Source of the DNA: BOG-908 sp963751795
GTDB lineage: Bacteria; Pseudomonadota; Alphaproteobacteria; Acetobacterales; Acetobacteraceae
Assembly (NCBI GenBank): GCA_963751795.1
Contig: CAVVVI010000001.1
Span: 1-64,000 of the forward strand
Direction of reading: 5' to 3'
Length of the DNA stretch: 64,000 nucleotides
Shown here: positions 35,504-47,184 of the stretch, piece by piece
Layout: every line of letters begins with the position of its first letter
Numbering within the stretch: the first letter of the stretch is position 1
Notes under the pieces: generated by a model
What the model was told of the DNA's origin: nothing
Seen by the model: only the letters and a program-made list of their open reading frames with translations
Databases searched by the model: none
Program-made: the position numbers and the translations under genes

Positions 35504-38500
35504 ATGATTTCCTCCGTCTTCGTCGATCGCCCGCGCCTGGCGATCGTGATCGCCATCGTCATCACCATTGCCGGGCTGATCTCGCTCACCCGCATTCCGG
35601 TGGCACAATTCCCCGATATCGTGCCGCCGCAGGTGCAGGTCAGCGCCAACTATCCCGGCGCGTCGGCGGCCGATGTCGAGGCCAGCGTGGCGCAGCCGAT
35701 CGAGGCGCGCGTGGTCGGCGTGGACAAGATGCTCTACATGAAGAGCACCAACGCCAATGACGGCACCTACAACCTGACCGTCAGCTTCGCGCTCGGCACC
35801 GATCCCGACATCAACACCGTCAACGTCAACAACCGCGTGCAGACCGCGCTGGCCCAGCTGCCGCAGGCCGTGCAGGTGCAGGGGCTGACGGTGCAGAAGG
35901 CCAGCAGCGCCATTCTGGAGTTCGTGAATTTCTACAGCGCGTCCGGCAAGCAGGATACGCTGTTCATCACCAACTACGTCACCATCAGCGTGCTCGACGA
36001 GATCTCGCGCATCAACGGCGTGGGCCAGGCCAGCCTGTTCAGCCAGCAGCAATACTCGATGCGCATCTGGTTCGACAGCCAGCGCCTCACCAACCTCAAT
36101 CTCACGCCCGCCGACGTCGTCAACGCCATCCAGGCGCAGAATGTGGTGGCCCCCGTGGGCCGCATCGGCGCCCGCCCTGCCAGCAACGACGTGCAATTCC
36201 AGCTCAACGTGCAGACGCAGGGGCGGCTGAACACGCCGGCGCAGTTCGGCGCCATCGTGCTGCGCGCCAATCCGGATGGCTCGCTGCTGCATGTCAGCGA
36301 CGTCGCGCGCGTCGAACTCGGCGCGCAGAACGTGGACAGCGAAAGCCGGCTGGACGGCAAGCCGTCGGTGGCCATGAAGATCAGCCTGGCGCCGGGTGCC
36401 AACGCGGTGGCCACCGCCAAGCTGGTCAACGCCAAGCTGGCGGAGCTCAAGACGCGTTTCCCGGCCGGGCTGGATTTCCAGGTCACCTGGAATTCCACCC
36501 TGTTCGTCAGCGACACGGTGGCCGAGGTGCTGAAAACGCTGGCCGAGGCCTTCGTCCTCGTCGTCATCGTGGTGTTCCTGTTCCTCGGCAATCTGCGCGC
36601 CACCATCATTCCCACCATCGCGGTGCCGGTCAGTCTGATCGGCGCCTTCGCCGTGCTGTTCGCGCTCGGCTTCACCGAAAACACCGTCACGCTGCTGGCC
36701 ATGGTGCTCGCCATCGGCATCGTCGTGGACGACGCGATCGTCGTGGTCGAGAACGTCGAACGCGTGATGGACGAGCATCCCGACTGGGAGCCGCGCGATG
36801 CGGTGAAGGAGGCGATGCGCCAGATCACCGCGCCGATCATCGCCATCACGCTGGTGCTGCTGTCGGTGTTCGTGCCGATCGGCTTCATCCCCGGCATTTC
36901 GGGCGTGCTGTTCAAGCAGTTCGCCGTCACCATCAGTGCCGCGATGCTGATCTCGGCGGTCAACGCGCTCACGCTGTCGCCGGCGCTGTGCGGCATCTTC
37001 CTGCGCCACCGGCCGCGGCGCGAGCGCGGCATCCTCGCCCGCGTGCTGCGCGGCATCGACCGCGCGCGCGACGGCTACACCAGCGCGGTGCGCCGGCTGA
37101 TCCGCCGTTCGGTGCTGGGGCTGGTCGCCGTGGCCGTCTGCGCCGCCGGCATCTTCGGCCTGGCCAGCATCACGCCTTCCGGCTTCCTGCCCAGCGAGGA
37201 CCAGGGCGGCTTCTTCGTCTCCATCCAGCTGCCCAGCGGTGCCTCGGTGGGGCGCACCAGCAAGGTAGTCTCCCAGGTGGAGCACGCGGTGATCGCCATG
37301 CCGGGCGTGGCCGACACCTTCGCCATCGTCGGCTTTTCGATCCTCGACAGCGCGCAGGAATCCAATAGCGGCTTCATGTTCGTCCGCCTCAAGCCCTTCG
37401 GCGACCGCACCACGGCGCAGACGCAGATTGCCGCCATGATCGGCCATGTGTTCGGCATGGGCGCCGGCATCCGCTCGGCCAACGTGCTGGCGTTCAACCT
37501 GCCGCCGATCATCGGCTTGGGCACGGCCGGCGGCTTCGAGTACCAGCTCGATGCGCTGGAAGGCCAGGACCCGGACGCGCTGAACGCCACGCTGAACGGC
37601 CTGCTCAGCGCCGCGCATGGCGACCACCGGCTGGGCCAGGTGTTCAGCAGCTTCACGGCGAACAACCCGACGCTGTTCCTCGATATCGACCGCGAAAAGG
37701 CGCAGGCGCTGGGCCTGAACATGTCGGACGTGTTCGGCGCGCTGCAGGCCACGCTGGGCGGCATCTACATCAACGATTTCAACCTGTATGGCCGCGTGTG
37801 GCAGGTGAACATCCAGGGTGAGGCGGCCGACCGCAACGACATCCCGGCGCTGTGGCAGATCTACGTGCGCAACCGCACGAACCAGATGGTGCCGCTGCGC
37901 TCGATCGCCGACGTGCGCATCAAGCTCGGGCCGCAGATCATCAACCGCTACAACAACTACCGCTCGGTCACCATCAACGGCTCGCCGGCGCCGGGCGCCT
38001 CGTCGGGCCAGTCGATTGCGGCCATGGCGGCGGTCTCGGCGCACACGCTGCCGGCCGGCTACTCCTACGAGTGGACCGGCACCGCCTTCCAGGAGGTGGC
38101 AGCCTCGGGGCAGACCGGCACCATCCTGGCACTGGCCATCCTGTTCGCCTATCTGTTCCTCGTCGCCCTCTACGAAAGCTGGGTGATCCCCATCCCCGTG
38201 CTGCTCTCGGTATCGGTGGGCGTGCTCGGCTCGCTGATCGGCATCGCGCTGGCCGGGCTGTCGCTCGATCTCTACGCCCAGATCGGGCTGGTGGTGCTGA
38301 TCGCGCTAGCGGCCAAGAACGGCATCCTGATCGTGGAATTCGCCAAGGATCAGCGCGAGCGCGGCGTGCCGATCGCCGAGGCGGCCGCGCTGGGCGCGCA
38401 GACGCGGTTCCGCGCGGTGATGATGACGTCGGTGGCGTTCGTGCTGGGCCTGATCCCGCTGGTGATCGCCTCGGGCGCCGCCGAGATCAGCCGGCGCGAC

Positions 38501-38641
38501 GTGGGTACGCCGGTATTTGCCGGCATGCTCGCGGCCAGCGCCATTGGCATCTTCCTGATCCCCATGTTGTATGTGACGTTCCAGACCGGGCGGGAGCGGG
38601 TAAAGGCGCGTTTCGCGGGCAAGAATTCCGGCAGCGTGTAG
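35504..38641 (+). CDS. RND multidrug efflux permease (AcrB/HAE1 type)
   Basis: A 1045-residue inner-membrane proton-driven efflux pump of the hydrophobe/amphiphile efflux family. Key features are the N-terminal FVDRPRLAIVIAIVITIAGL, the proton-relay Asp pair in AIGIVVDDAIVVVENVERVM near 408, and the relay Lys in LAAKNGILIVEFAKDQ near 938. The length and topology (twelve membrane segments, two large periplasmic loops) are normal. It follows its adaptor gene and ends about 120 bases before tkt. Probably exports drugs or lipophilic metabolites. Confidence 0.94.
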   Translation: MISSVFVDRPRLAIVIAIVITIAGLISLTRIPVAQFPDIVPPQVQVSANYPGASAADVEASVAQPIEARVVGVDKMLYMKSTNANDGTYNLTVSFALGTDPDINTVNVNNRVQTALAQLPQAVQVQGLTVQKASSAILEFVNFYSASGKQDTLFITNYVTISVLDEISRINGVGQASLFSQQQYSMRIWFDSQRLTNLNLTPADVVNAIQAQNVVAPVGRIGARPASNDVQFQLNVQTQGRLNTPAQFGAIVLRANPDGSLLHVSDVARVELGAQNVDSESRLDGKPSVAMKISLAPGANAVATAKLVNAKLAELKTRFPAGLDFQVTWNSTLFVSDTVAEVLKTLAEAFVLVVIVVFLFLGNLRATIIPTIAVPVSLIGAFAVLFALGFTENTVTLLAMVLAIGIVVDDAIVVVENVERVMDEHPDWEPRDAVKEAMRQITAPIIAITLVLLSVFVPIGFIPGISGVLFKQFAVTISAAMLISAVNALTLSPALCGIFLRHRPRRERGILARVLRGIDRARDGYTSAVRRLIRRSVLGLVAVAVCAAGIFGLASITPSGFLPSEDQGGFFVSIQLPSGASVGRTSKVVSQVEHAVIAMPGVADTFAIVGFSILDSAQESNSGFMFVRLKPFGDRTTAQTQIAAMIGHVFGMGAGIRSANVLAFNLPPIIGLGTAGGFEYQLDALEGQDPDALNATLNGLLSAAHGDHRLGQVFSSFTANNPTLFLDIDREKAQALGLNMSDVFGALQATLGGIYINDFNLYGRVWQVNIQGEAADRNDIPALWQIYVRNRTNQMVPLRSIADVRIKLGPQIINRYNNYRSVTINGSPAPGASSGQSIAAMAAVSAHTLPAGYSYEWTGTAFQEVAASGQTGTILALAILFAYLFLVALYESWVIPIPVLLSVSVGVLGSLIGIALAGLSLDLYAQIGLVVLIALAAKNGILIVEFAKDQRERGVPIAEAAALGAQTRFRAVMMTSVAFVLGLIPLVIASGAAEISRRDVGTPVFAGMLAASAIGIFLIPMLYVTFQTGRERVKARFAGKNSGSV

Positions 38642-38761
38642 CCCGCTGCCCGGCCCGCGCCGGCGCCCGAACCCGTTCGCGTTGCGCACCGACCCAGCCT
38701 CGCTTACGGGAACCTCCACAACCCAACCGCGTCAGCACTGCGCGGCCATCAGGAGCAAGCA

Positions 38762-40849
38762 ATGTCAGCATCCGCCACCACGGACGCTTCCAAGCGCGCC
38801 GGCGACATGGACCTGCTGTGCATCAACACCATCCGCACGCTGGCGATGGATGCCGTGCAGAAGGCCAATTCCGGCCACCCCGGAACGCCGCTCGGCATGG
38901 CGCCGGTGGCCTATAATCTCTGGCAGAACTTCCTGAACTTCGATCCCGCGGACGCCAACTGGCCGAACCGCGACCGCTTCGTCCTCTCCGTCGGCCACGC
39001 CTCGATGCTGCTCTACGCGCTTATCCACCTGACCGGCGTGCGCGCCGTCAACGAGCACGAGGACCGCAACGCGCCGGCGCTCGCCATCGACGACCTGAAG
39101 AAATTCCGGCAGCTCGACAGCAAGACGCCGGGCCACCCCGAATACCGCATGACGTCCGGGGTGGAGACGACCACCGGCCCGCTCGGGCAGGGCTGCGGCA
39201 ACTCGGTGGGCCTGGCCATGGCCGAACGCTTCCTGGCGCAGCGCTACAACAAGCCGGGCTACGAGCTGTTCGACCACCACATCTATGTGCTGGCCGGCGA
39301 CGGTGACATGATGGAGGGCATCAGCAGCGAGGCAGCCTCCACCGCCGCCCATCTCCGGCTCGGCAACCTGACCTGGATCTACGACAGCAACCACATCACC
39401 ATCGAAGGTGCCACCGACCTCGCCTTCGACGAGGACGTGCCCGCGCGCTTCGCCGCCTATGGCTGGCACGTCCAGCACGTGGACGACGCCAACGACCTCG
39501 CCGCCATGAGTGCCGCCCTCGAGCAGGCCCGCGCGGTGACCGACCGGCCGAGCTTCATCCGAGTCACCAGCGTGATCGGCTACGGCGCCCCGAAAAAAGC
39601 CGGCACCAAGGCCGCGCATGGCGAGCCGCTGGGCGAGGAGGAGATCCGCGGCGCCAAGCGTGCCTATGGCTGGCCGGAAGACAGTTCGTTCCTGGTGCCC
39701 GATGGCGTGTACGAGCATTTTGCCGCCGGTATCGGCCGGCGCGGCGCCACCAAGCGCGCCGCTTGGCTCAAGCTGGTCGAGGGCTACAAGCGCGACTACC
39801 CGGAACTGGCCGCCGAGCTGGAAATGATGAACCAGCACACGCTGCCGGATGGCTGGGACCGCGATATCCCGACCTTCCCGGCCGACGCCAAGGGCGTTGC
39901 CTCGCGCGATTCCTCGCAGAAGGTGCTCAACGCCATCGCACCGCACGTGCCGTGGATGCTGGGCGGGGCGGCCGACCTGGCGCCGTCGACGAAGAGCAAC
40001 CTCACCTTCAGCGGTGCGGACAGCTACGAGCGCGACAATTACGGCGGCCGCAACCTGCATTTCGGCATCCGCGAGCACGCCATGGGCAGCATCTGCAACG
40101 GCCTCGCCCTCTCCGCCCTGCGACCGTACGGCTCGGGCTTCCTGATCTTCTCGGACTACATGAAGCCGCCGATCCGCCTGTCGGCGATCATGGAACTGCC
40201 CGTCGTCTATATCTTCACGCACGACAGTATCGGCGTGGGCGAGGACGGGCCGACGCACCAGCCGATCGAGCAGCTGATCTCGCTGCGCGCGATCCCCGGC
40301 ATGCGGGTGATCCGCCCCGGCGACGCCAACGAGGTGGCCGAAGCGTGGCGCCACGTGATGACGCTGAAGGAGCACCCCGCCTGCCTGGTGCTGTCGCGCC
40401 AGCCGCTGCCCACGCTGGACCGCGAGCGCTACGCCCCGGCTTCCGGCCTGAAGCAGGGCGCCTACGTGCTGGCCGACCCGCCGCAGGGCGGCGCGCCGGA
40501 GGTGATCCTGATGGCCACCGGCAGCGAGGTGAGCCTGGCGGTGGGTGCCTACGAGACGCTGACCCAGGAAGGCCTGCGCGTCCGCGTCGTCAGCTTCCCA
40601 AGCTGGGAGCTGTTCGAGGACCAGCCCGCCGAATACCGCCATTCCGTGCTGCCGCCGCACATCACCGCGCGCGTCAGCGTGGAGCAGGGGTCCACCATCG
40701 GCTGGGACCGCTATGTCGGCGCCACCGGGGCCACCATCGGCATGCATACGTTCGGTGCCTCGGCGCCCTTGGCTGCGTTGCAGAAGAAGTTCGGCTTCAC
40801 GCCGGATGCGATCGCCGCCGCCGCCCGCAAGCAGGCCGGCCGCGCCTAG
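38762..40849 (+). CDS. tkt: Transketolase
   Basis: A 695-residue transketolase, transferring two-carbon units in the non-oxidative pentose-phosphate pathway with thiamine diphosphate. Visible are the N-terminal KANSGHPGTPLGMAPVAY, the cofactor motif LAGDGDMMEGISSEAASTAA near 177, and the C-terminal half motif THDSIGVGEDGPTHQPIEQL near 488. A good AGGAG precedes the ATG. It opens the carbohydrate block and is followed 19 bases later by tal-pgi. Confidence 0.96.
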   Translation: MSASATTDASKRAGDMDLLCINTIRTLAMDAVQKANSGHPGTPLGMAPVAYNLWQNFLNFDPADANWPNRDRFVLSVGHASMLLYALIHLTGVRAVNEHEDRNAPALAIDDLKKFRQLDSKTPGHPEYRMTSGVETTTGPLGQGCGNSVGLAMAERFLAQRYNKPGYELFDHHIYVLAGDGDMMEGISSEAASTAAHLRLGNLTWIYDSNHITIEGATDLAFDEDVPARFAAYGWHVQHVDDANDLAAMSAALEQARAVTDRPSFIRVTSVIGYGAPKKAGTKAAHGEPLGEEEIRGAKRAYGWPEDSSFLVPDGVYEHFAAGIGRRGATKRAAWLKLVEGYKRDYPELAAELEMMNQHTLPDGWDRDIPTFPADAKGVASRDSSQKVLNAIAPHVPWMLGGAADLAPSTKSNLTFSGADSYERDNYGGRNLHFGIREHAMGSICNGLALSALRPYGSGFLIFSDYMKPPIRLSAIMELPVVYIFTHDSIGVGEDGPTHQPIEQLISLRAIPGMRVIRPGDANEVAEAWRHVMTLKEHPACLVLSRQPLPTLDRERYAPASGLKQGAYVLADPPQGGAPEVILMATGSEVSLAVGAYETLTQEGLRVRVVSFPSWELFEDQPAEYRHSVLPPHITARVSVEQGSTIGWDRYVGATGATIGMHTFGASAPLAALQKKFGFTPDAIAAAARKQAGRA

Positions 40850-40868
40850 CCTGCCAGGAGAGACCGTC

Positions 40869-42122
40869 ATGGATACCGTCGCTAATCCGCCAGCCGATGG
40901 CCGCGCCAACCCGGTCCGGCAATTGCTGGCCGAGGGCCAGTCGCCCTGGCTCGATTTCATCCGCCGCGGCTTCATTGCCGACGGCAGCCTGCAGCATTTG
41001 GTCGAAACCGACGGTCTGGGCGGCGTCACCTCCAACCCGTCGATCTTCGAGAAAGCGATGGGCTCGGGAGACGATTACGATTCCGAGTTCAAGACGCTGG
41101 CCGCCGGCGGCCAGCGCGACGCGCAGGAGATCTACGAGACGCTGGCGGTGGAAGACATCCAGGCCGTCGCCAAAGTGCTGCAACCGGTCTTCGAGCGCAC
41201 GAAGGGGCTGGACGGCTTCGTCAGCCTGGAAGTCTCGCCCTACCTCGCTTTGCGCGAGGAGGACACGGTGGCCGAGGCGCGGCGCCTGCATGCCTGGGTG
41301 AACCGGCCGAACCTGATGGTGAAGGTGCCCGGCACGCAGGAATGCGTGCCGGCGATCCGCACGCTGATCAGCGAAGGCATCAACATCAACGTGACGCTGC
41401 TGTTCTCGATCGAAGCCTACAAGGCGGTCGCCGAGGCCTACATCGCCGGGCTGGAAGACCGTCACGCCAAGGGCGGCGATATCAGCCACCTGTCCAGCGT
41501 CGCCAGCTTCTTCGTCAGCCGCATCGATGCGCAGATCGACAAGAAGATCGACGCGCGCGTGGCTGCCAACGACCGTGATGCCGAGGCTTTGCGCAAGCTG
41601 CGCGGCCGCGTGGCCATCGCGAACGCGAAGATGGCGTATGTCGAATACCAGGCGATGATTGCCAGCGATCGCTGGAAGAAGCTCGCCGCCGCCGGCGCCA
41701 ATCCGCAGCGCCTGCTCTGGGCCAGCACCGGCGTGAAGGACAAGGCGTATAGCGACGTGCTGTATGTCGAGGAGCTGATCGGCCGCGACACCGTCAACAC
41801 CATTCCGCCGGCAACGATGGACGCCTTCCGCGACCACGGGAAGATCCGCGCCTCGTTGACCGAGAACGTGGACGAGGCGCGCCACATCATGGCCGAAGCC
41901 GACCGCCTCGGCCTCGATCTGCCCGGTGTGACGAAGCAGCTGGTCGAAGACGGCGTGAAGCTGTTCGCCGATGCGGCCGATGCGCTGCTCGTGGCGGTGG
42001 CCACCAAACGCGCCAAGCTGCTGGGCAGCAGCATCGGCCATCTGCATTACAGCCTGCCGGAAGCGCTGGATAAAGCGACCGACGCCAGCCTGGATGCCTG
42101 GCGGCAATCGGGTGCGGTCCGC
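40869..42122 (+). pseudogene. tal-pgi: tal-pgi fusion, transaldolase half (frameshifted at its 3' end)
   Basis: This is the transaldolase part of a bifunctional transaldolase/phosphoglucose isomerase. The transaldolase motifs are intact: GLGGVTSNPSIFEKAM near 51, and the Schiff-base lysine region NLMVKVPGTQECVPAIRTL, then ININVTLLFSIEAYKAVAEA. After DASLDAWRQSGAVR the sequence should continue into the isomerase. One extra C at 42122/42123 shifts the frame, and the reading frame runs on without family similarity to a stop at 42926. Without that base, GAVRELWARDATLW would be read through. As written, the cell could still make an active transaldolase with a foreign tail of about 267 residues. 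Confidence 0.85.
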
Positions 42123-43740
42123 CGAGCTGTGGGCGCGCGACGCCACGCTGTGGACGAATGGGCCAGAGGCCAAATGGCTGGGCTGGCTCGGCATCGTCGC
42201 CGAACGGCTGCAGCACGTAGCCGAGCTCGAAGCGTTCCAGAACGAGGTGTGGTCGGGCGGCTATCACCACGTATTGCTGCTCGGCATGGGCGGTTCCAGC
42301 CTGGGCCCGGAAGTGTTCGGCCGCACCTTCGGCAAGCGCGCCGGCTGGCCGGAACTCCTGGTGCTCGACAGCACCGATCCGCAGCAGATCAGCACGTTCG
42401 AGCGCACCGTCGATCTGTCGAAAACGCTGGTAATCGTATCGAGCAAGTCCGGCGGCACGCTGGAGCCGAATATCCTGCGCGCCTATTTTTGGGCACGCAT
42501 GCAGGAGGCCGTGGGCGCGGAGAAAGCGGGGCGACATTTCATCGCCATCACCGATCCCGGCAGCCACATGCAGCAGGTGGCCGAAGCCGGCAAGTTCTGG
42601 AAGATATTCTACGGCGACAAGGAGATCGGCGGCCGCTACTCGGTGCTGTCCAATTTCGGCCTGGTGCCGGCGGCTGCCATCGGCATCGACATCCGCGCCT
42701 TCCTCACCGCCACGCAGCGCATGGTGCAGGCCTGCTCGGCCGGCACGCCGCCGGCCGCCAACCCGGGCGTGGTGCTCGGCACCATCATGGGCCAGGCGCA
42801 GAAGGCCGGCCACGACAAGGTCACCATCATCGCATCACCGGGCATCGCCGATCTGGGCGCCTGGCTAGAACAGCTGATTGCCGAGAGCACGGGCAAGCTC
42901 GGCCGCGGCCTGGTGCCGATCGATAACGAGACGCTGGCCGCGCCGGCCGCCTACGGCCAGGACCGGCTGTTCGCCTACCTTCATGCCGAGGACAACGCCG
43001 ATCCGGCGCAGGATGCCGCCGTCACCGCGCTGGAGCGTGCCGGCCAGCCGGTGGTGCGCGTCGGCATCAACGGCCACCAGGAAATCGGTCAGCAATTCTT
43101 CCTGTGGGAGTTCGCAACCGCAGTCGCCGGCAGCATCATCGGCATCGACGCTTTCGATCAGCCCGACGTGGAAGCCAGCAAGCTGAAGACGCGCGAGTTG
43201 ACCGACGCCGTCACCAAAACGGGCAAGCTGCCCGACGAGCAGCCCTTCGCCACCTATGGCGACGTGCGCCTGTTCGCCGACGATCGCAACGCCCAGACGC
43301 TGCGTGCCGACAGCCTGGTGGCCGCGCTGCGGGCGCAGTTCAAGCGCGCGAAGCCGGGCGACTACATCGGCGTCCTCGCCTACGTCGAACGCAATCCCGA
43401 GCACGTGGCGCAGATCCAGAAGCTGCGCCTGCTGATCCGCGATGCCACGCATCTGGCCGTGGCCGCCGAGTTCGGGCCGCGCTTCCTGCACTCCACCGGC
43501 CAGGCGTACAAAGGCGGCCCCAACAGCGGCGTGTTCCTGCAGATCACGGCGGACGACCGTGCGGATCTGGCGGTGCCGGGCGAGACCTACACGTTCAGCA
43601 CGGTGAAGGCGGCGCAGGCGCGCGGCGATTTCGGCGTGCTGGCCGAACGCGGCCGCCGCGCCCTGCGCATCCATATCGGCGCGGACGTCACCGCAGGGCT
43701 GCAGCGGCTGACTCAAGTCGTGGCCGAAGCGCTGGGCTAG
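42123..43740 (+). pseudogene. tal-pgi: tal-pgi fusion, phosphoglucose isomerase half (out of frame)
   Basis: The C-terminal isomerase part of the fusion, interconverting glucose 6-phosphate and fructose 6-phosphate. It is intact from ELWARDATLWTNGPEAKWLG to the end, including LLLGMGGSSLGPEVFGRTFG, VIVSSKSGGTLEPNI, and the C-terminal GPNSGVFLQITADD. It is in another frame from the transaldolase half because of the extra C at 42122/42123. There is no ribosome binding site at the junction; an in-frame ATG exists at 41971, but it lies inside the transaldolase coding region. The isomerase may be unexpressed if the insertion is genuine, so the alternatives are sequencing error or real loss. It is followed by gnd. 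Confidence 0.85.
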
Positions 43741-43798
43741 GGCACCGCAATCCCGCAACGTTGCCGGCAGAGTAAGAGAACTTCAAAAGGGGCACAGC

Positions 43799-44776
43799 AT
43801 GCAGTTAGGCGTCATCGGCCTGGGGCGTATGGGCGGCAACATCAGCCTGCGCCTCACCCGCGCAGGCCATCACTGCGTCGTCTATGATCGCAGCGCCGAT
43901 GCGGTGAAGCACGTGGCCGATCAGGGTGCGACCGGCGCCGCCGACCTGGCCGATCTGCTGCGCGGACTGGAAAAGCCGCGCGCGGTGTGGGTGATGCTGC
44001 CGGCCGGCGAGATTACCGAGCAGACCGTCGAAACGCTGGCTGCACAGATGGAGAGTGGCGACACCATCATCGATGGCGGCAACACCTTCTACAAGGACGA
44101 TATCCGCCGCGCCGCCAGCCTGCGCGCTCGCGGCATCAACTATGTCGATGTCGGCACGTCGGGCGGCGTGTGGGGGCTCGAGCGCGGCTACTGCATGATG
44201 ATCGGCGGGCCGGCCGAGGTGGTGGAGCGGCTGGACCCGATCTTCGCGGCCCTCGCACCGGGCATGGGCGATGTCGGCCGCACCAAGGAACGCAAGGGCG
44301 GCGACCCGCGCCCGGAGCAGGGCTACATGTATTGCGGCCCGGCCGGCGCCGGCCATTTCGTGAAGATGGTGCATAACGGCATCGAATACGGCCTGATGCA
44401 GGCTTATGCCGAAGGTTTCGACGTGCTGCAGGGCAAGGCATCCACCGAGCTGCCGGAAGACCAGCGCTTCACGCTCAACCTGCCCGACATCGCCGAAGTC
44501 TGGCGCCGCGGCAGCGTCGTCTCATCCTGGCTGCTGGACCTCACCGCCTCGGCGCTGGCCGAAGCGCCGACCTTGGCCGAGTTCACCGGCCACGTCAGCG
44601 ATTCCGGCGAAGGCCGCTGGACCGTGGAGGCGGCCATCGAAGAGGCGGTGCCGGTGCCGGTGCTGTCCACCTCGCTGTACGCGCGGTTCCGCTCGCGCTC
44701 GGGCAACACCTTCGGCGAAAGGCTGCTCAGCGCCATGCGCAACAAGTTCGGCGGCCACGTCGAACCGCACGCCTGA
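43799..44776 (+). CDS. gnd: 6-phosphogluconate dehydrogenase, decarboxylating (short type)
   Basis: A 325-residue 6-phosphogluconate dehydrogenase that oxidatively decarboxylates 6-phosphogluconate to ribulose 5-phosphate. The cofactor-binding MQLGVIGLGRMGGNISLRLT is at the start; the substrate region includes VDVGTSGGVWGLERGYCMM near 116, and KMVHNGIEYGLMQAYAEG near 190 holds the catalytic Lys. It is the short GndA/YqeC-like form (about 300-330 residues, often NAD-linked) rather than the 470-residue form. An AAAAGGGG sequence precedes the ATG. Confidence 0.95.
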   Translation: MQLGVIGLGRMGGNISLRLTRAGHHCVVYDRSADAVKHVADQGATGAADLADLLRGLEKPRAVWVMLPAGEITEQTVETLAAQMESGDTIIDGGNTFYKDDIRRAASLRARGINYVDVGTSGGVWGLERGYCMMIGGPAEVVERLDPIFAALAPGMGDVGRTKERKGGDPRPEQGYMYCGPAGAGHFVKMVHNGIEYGLMQAYAEGFDVLQGKASTELPEDQRFTLNLPDIAEVWRRGSVVSSWLLDLTASALAEAPTLAEFTGHVSDSGEGRWTVEAAIEEAVPVPVLSTSLYARFRSRSGNTFGERLLSAMRNKFGGHVEPHA

Positions 44777-44786
44777 GCGCCGCGTG

Positions 44787-46328
<1,542 letters not shown>

Positions 46329-46374
46329 TGGCCGCCCCGCCGGCATGCACCCTGCGCACGCGAAAGGCTCGATC

Positions 46375-47184
46375 ATGACCATCAAGCTGCTGCTGGCCGA
46401 CGTGGACGGCACGCTCGTCACGCGCGAGAAGCACCTCACCGAGCGCGCGATTGCCGCCGTGTACAGCCTGCGCGCGCGCGGCATCGGTTTTGCCGTCACC
46501 AGCGGCCGGCCGCCCCGCGGCATGCAGATGCTCATCGCCCCGCTCGGCATCGACCTGCCGCTGGCCGGCTTCAATGGGGGCCTCTGGGTGAACCCGGATC
46601 TGTCGCAGATCGAAGCACGCACGCTGCCGCGCGAGGTCGCCGAACAGAGCATCGGCCTGCTGCAGGAAGCCGGCCTGGATGCCTGGGTGTATAGCGGCGA
46701 GGACTGGCTGGTGCGCGACGCCAAGGCGCCGCACGTGGCGCGCGAAGCCTGGACGGTGCAATTCGAGCCGACCGTCACCGACGATTTCACCGCGGCGCTG
46801 GCTAGCGCAGTCAAGATCGTCGGCGTCAGCGACGACCTGGCCAAGATGGAACGTGCCGAACAGAGCGTGCAGGCGGCCCTGGGCGGCAAAGCCTCGGCAG
46901 CCCGGTCGCAGCCCTATTACCTCGACATCACGCACCCGGACGCCAACAAGGGTTTCGCCGTGGGCTTCCTCGCCCGCCGCCTCGGCCTGCAGCCCAGCGA
47001 GATCGCCACCATCGGCGACCAGCCGAACGACACGCTGATGTTCAGGCAAAGCGGCCTGTCGATCGCCATGGGCAATGCCAGCCCGGCGGTGCAGCAGGCC
47101 GCCACCCACGTCACCACCTCTTCGGAGGAGGAGGGCTTCGCCAACGCCGTCGAACGTTTCGTGCTGGAGGCCGCCCGTGGCTGA
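46375..47184 (+). CDS. Cof-type HAD-family hydrolase
   Basis: A 269-residue haloacid dehalogenase-superfamily phosphatase of the Cof/class IIB type. Motif I is LLLADVDGTLVTREKHLTER (Asp nucleophile and DxD), motif II lies in GFAVTSGRPPRGM, and motif IV is ATIGDQPNDTLMFRQSGLS. These enzymes dephosphorylate sugar phosphates and related metabolites. Its place between zwf and pgl, overlapping the pgl start by eight bases, suggests a sugar-phosphate substrate of the same pathway, but this is inference. Confidence 0.87.
   Translation: MTIKLLLADVDGTLVTREKHLTERAIAAVYSLRARGIGFAVTSGRPPRGMQMLIAPLGIDLPLAGFNGGLWVNPDLSQIEARTLPREVAEQSIGLLQEAGLDAWVYSGEDWLVRDAKAPHVAREAWTVQFEPTVTDDFTAALASAVKIVGVSDDLAKMERAEQSVQAALGGKASAARSQPYYLDITHPDANKGFAVGFLARRLGLQPSEIATIGDQPNDTLMFRQSGLSIAMGNASPAVQQAATHVTTSSEEEGFANAVERFVLEAARG

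Noticed and set aside
35072..38044. 990-codon antisense open frame across the RND pump region
   Set aside because: Long antisense frames are expected in high-GC coding DNA; the sequence is His/Asp/Arg-rich with no family motif, while the + strand encodes a complete AcrB-type pump.
38765..41035. 756-codon antisense open frame across tkt
   Set aside because: Shadow of the transketolase gene with no recognisable protein features.
42115..42130. Programmed frameshift in tal-pgi
   Set aside because: No slippery heptamer or run is present at the switch, and fused enzymes in relatives are read in one frame; an extra base is simpler.
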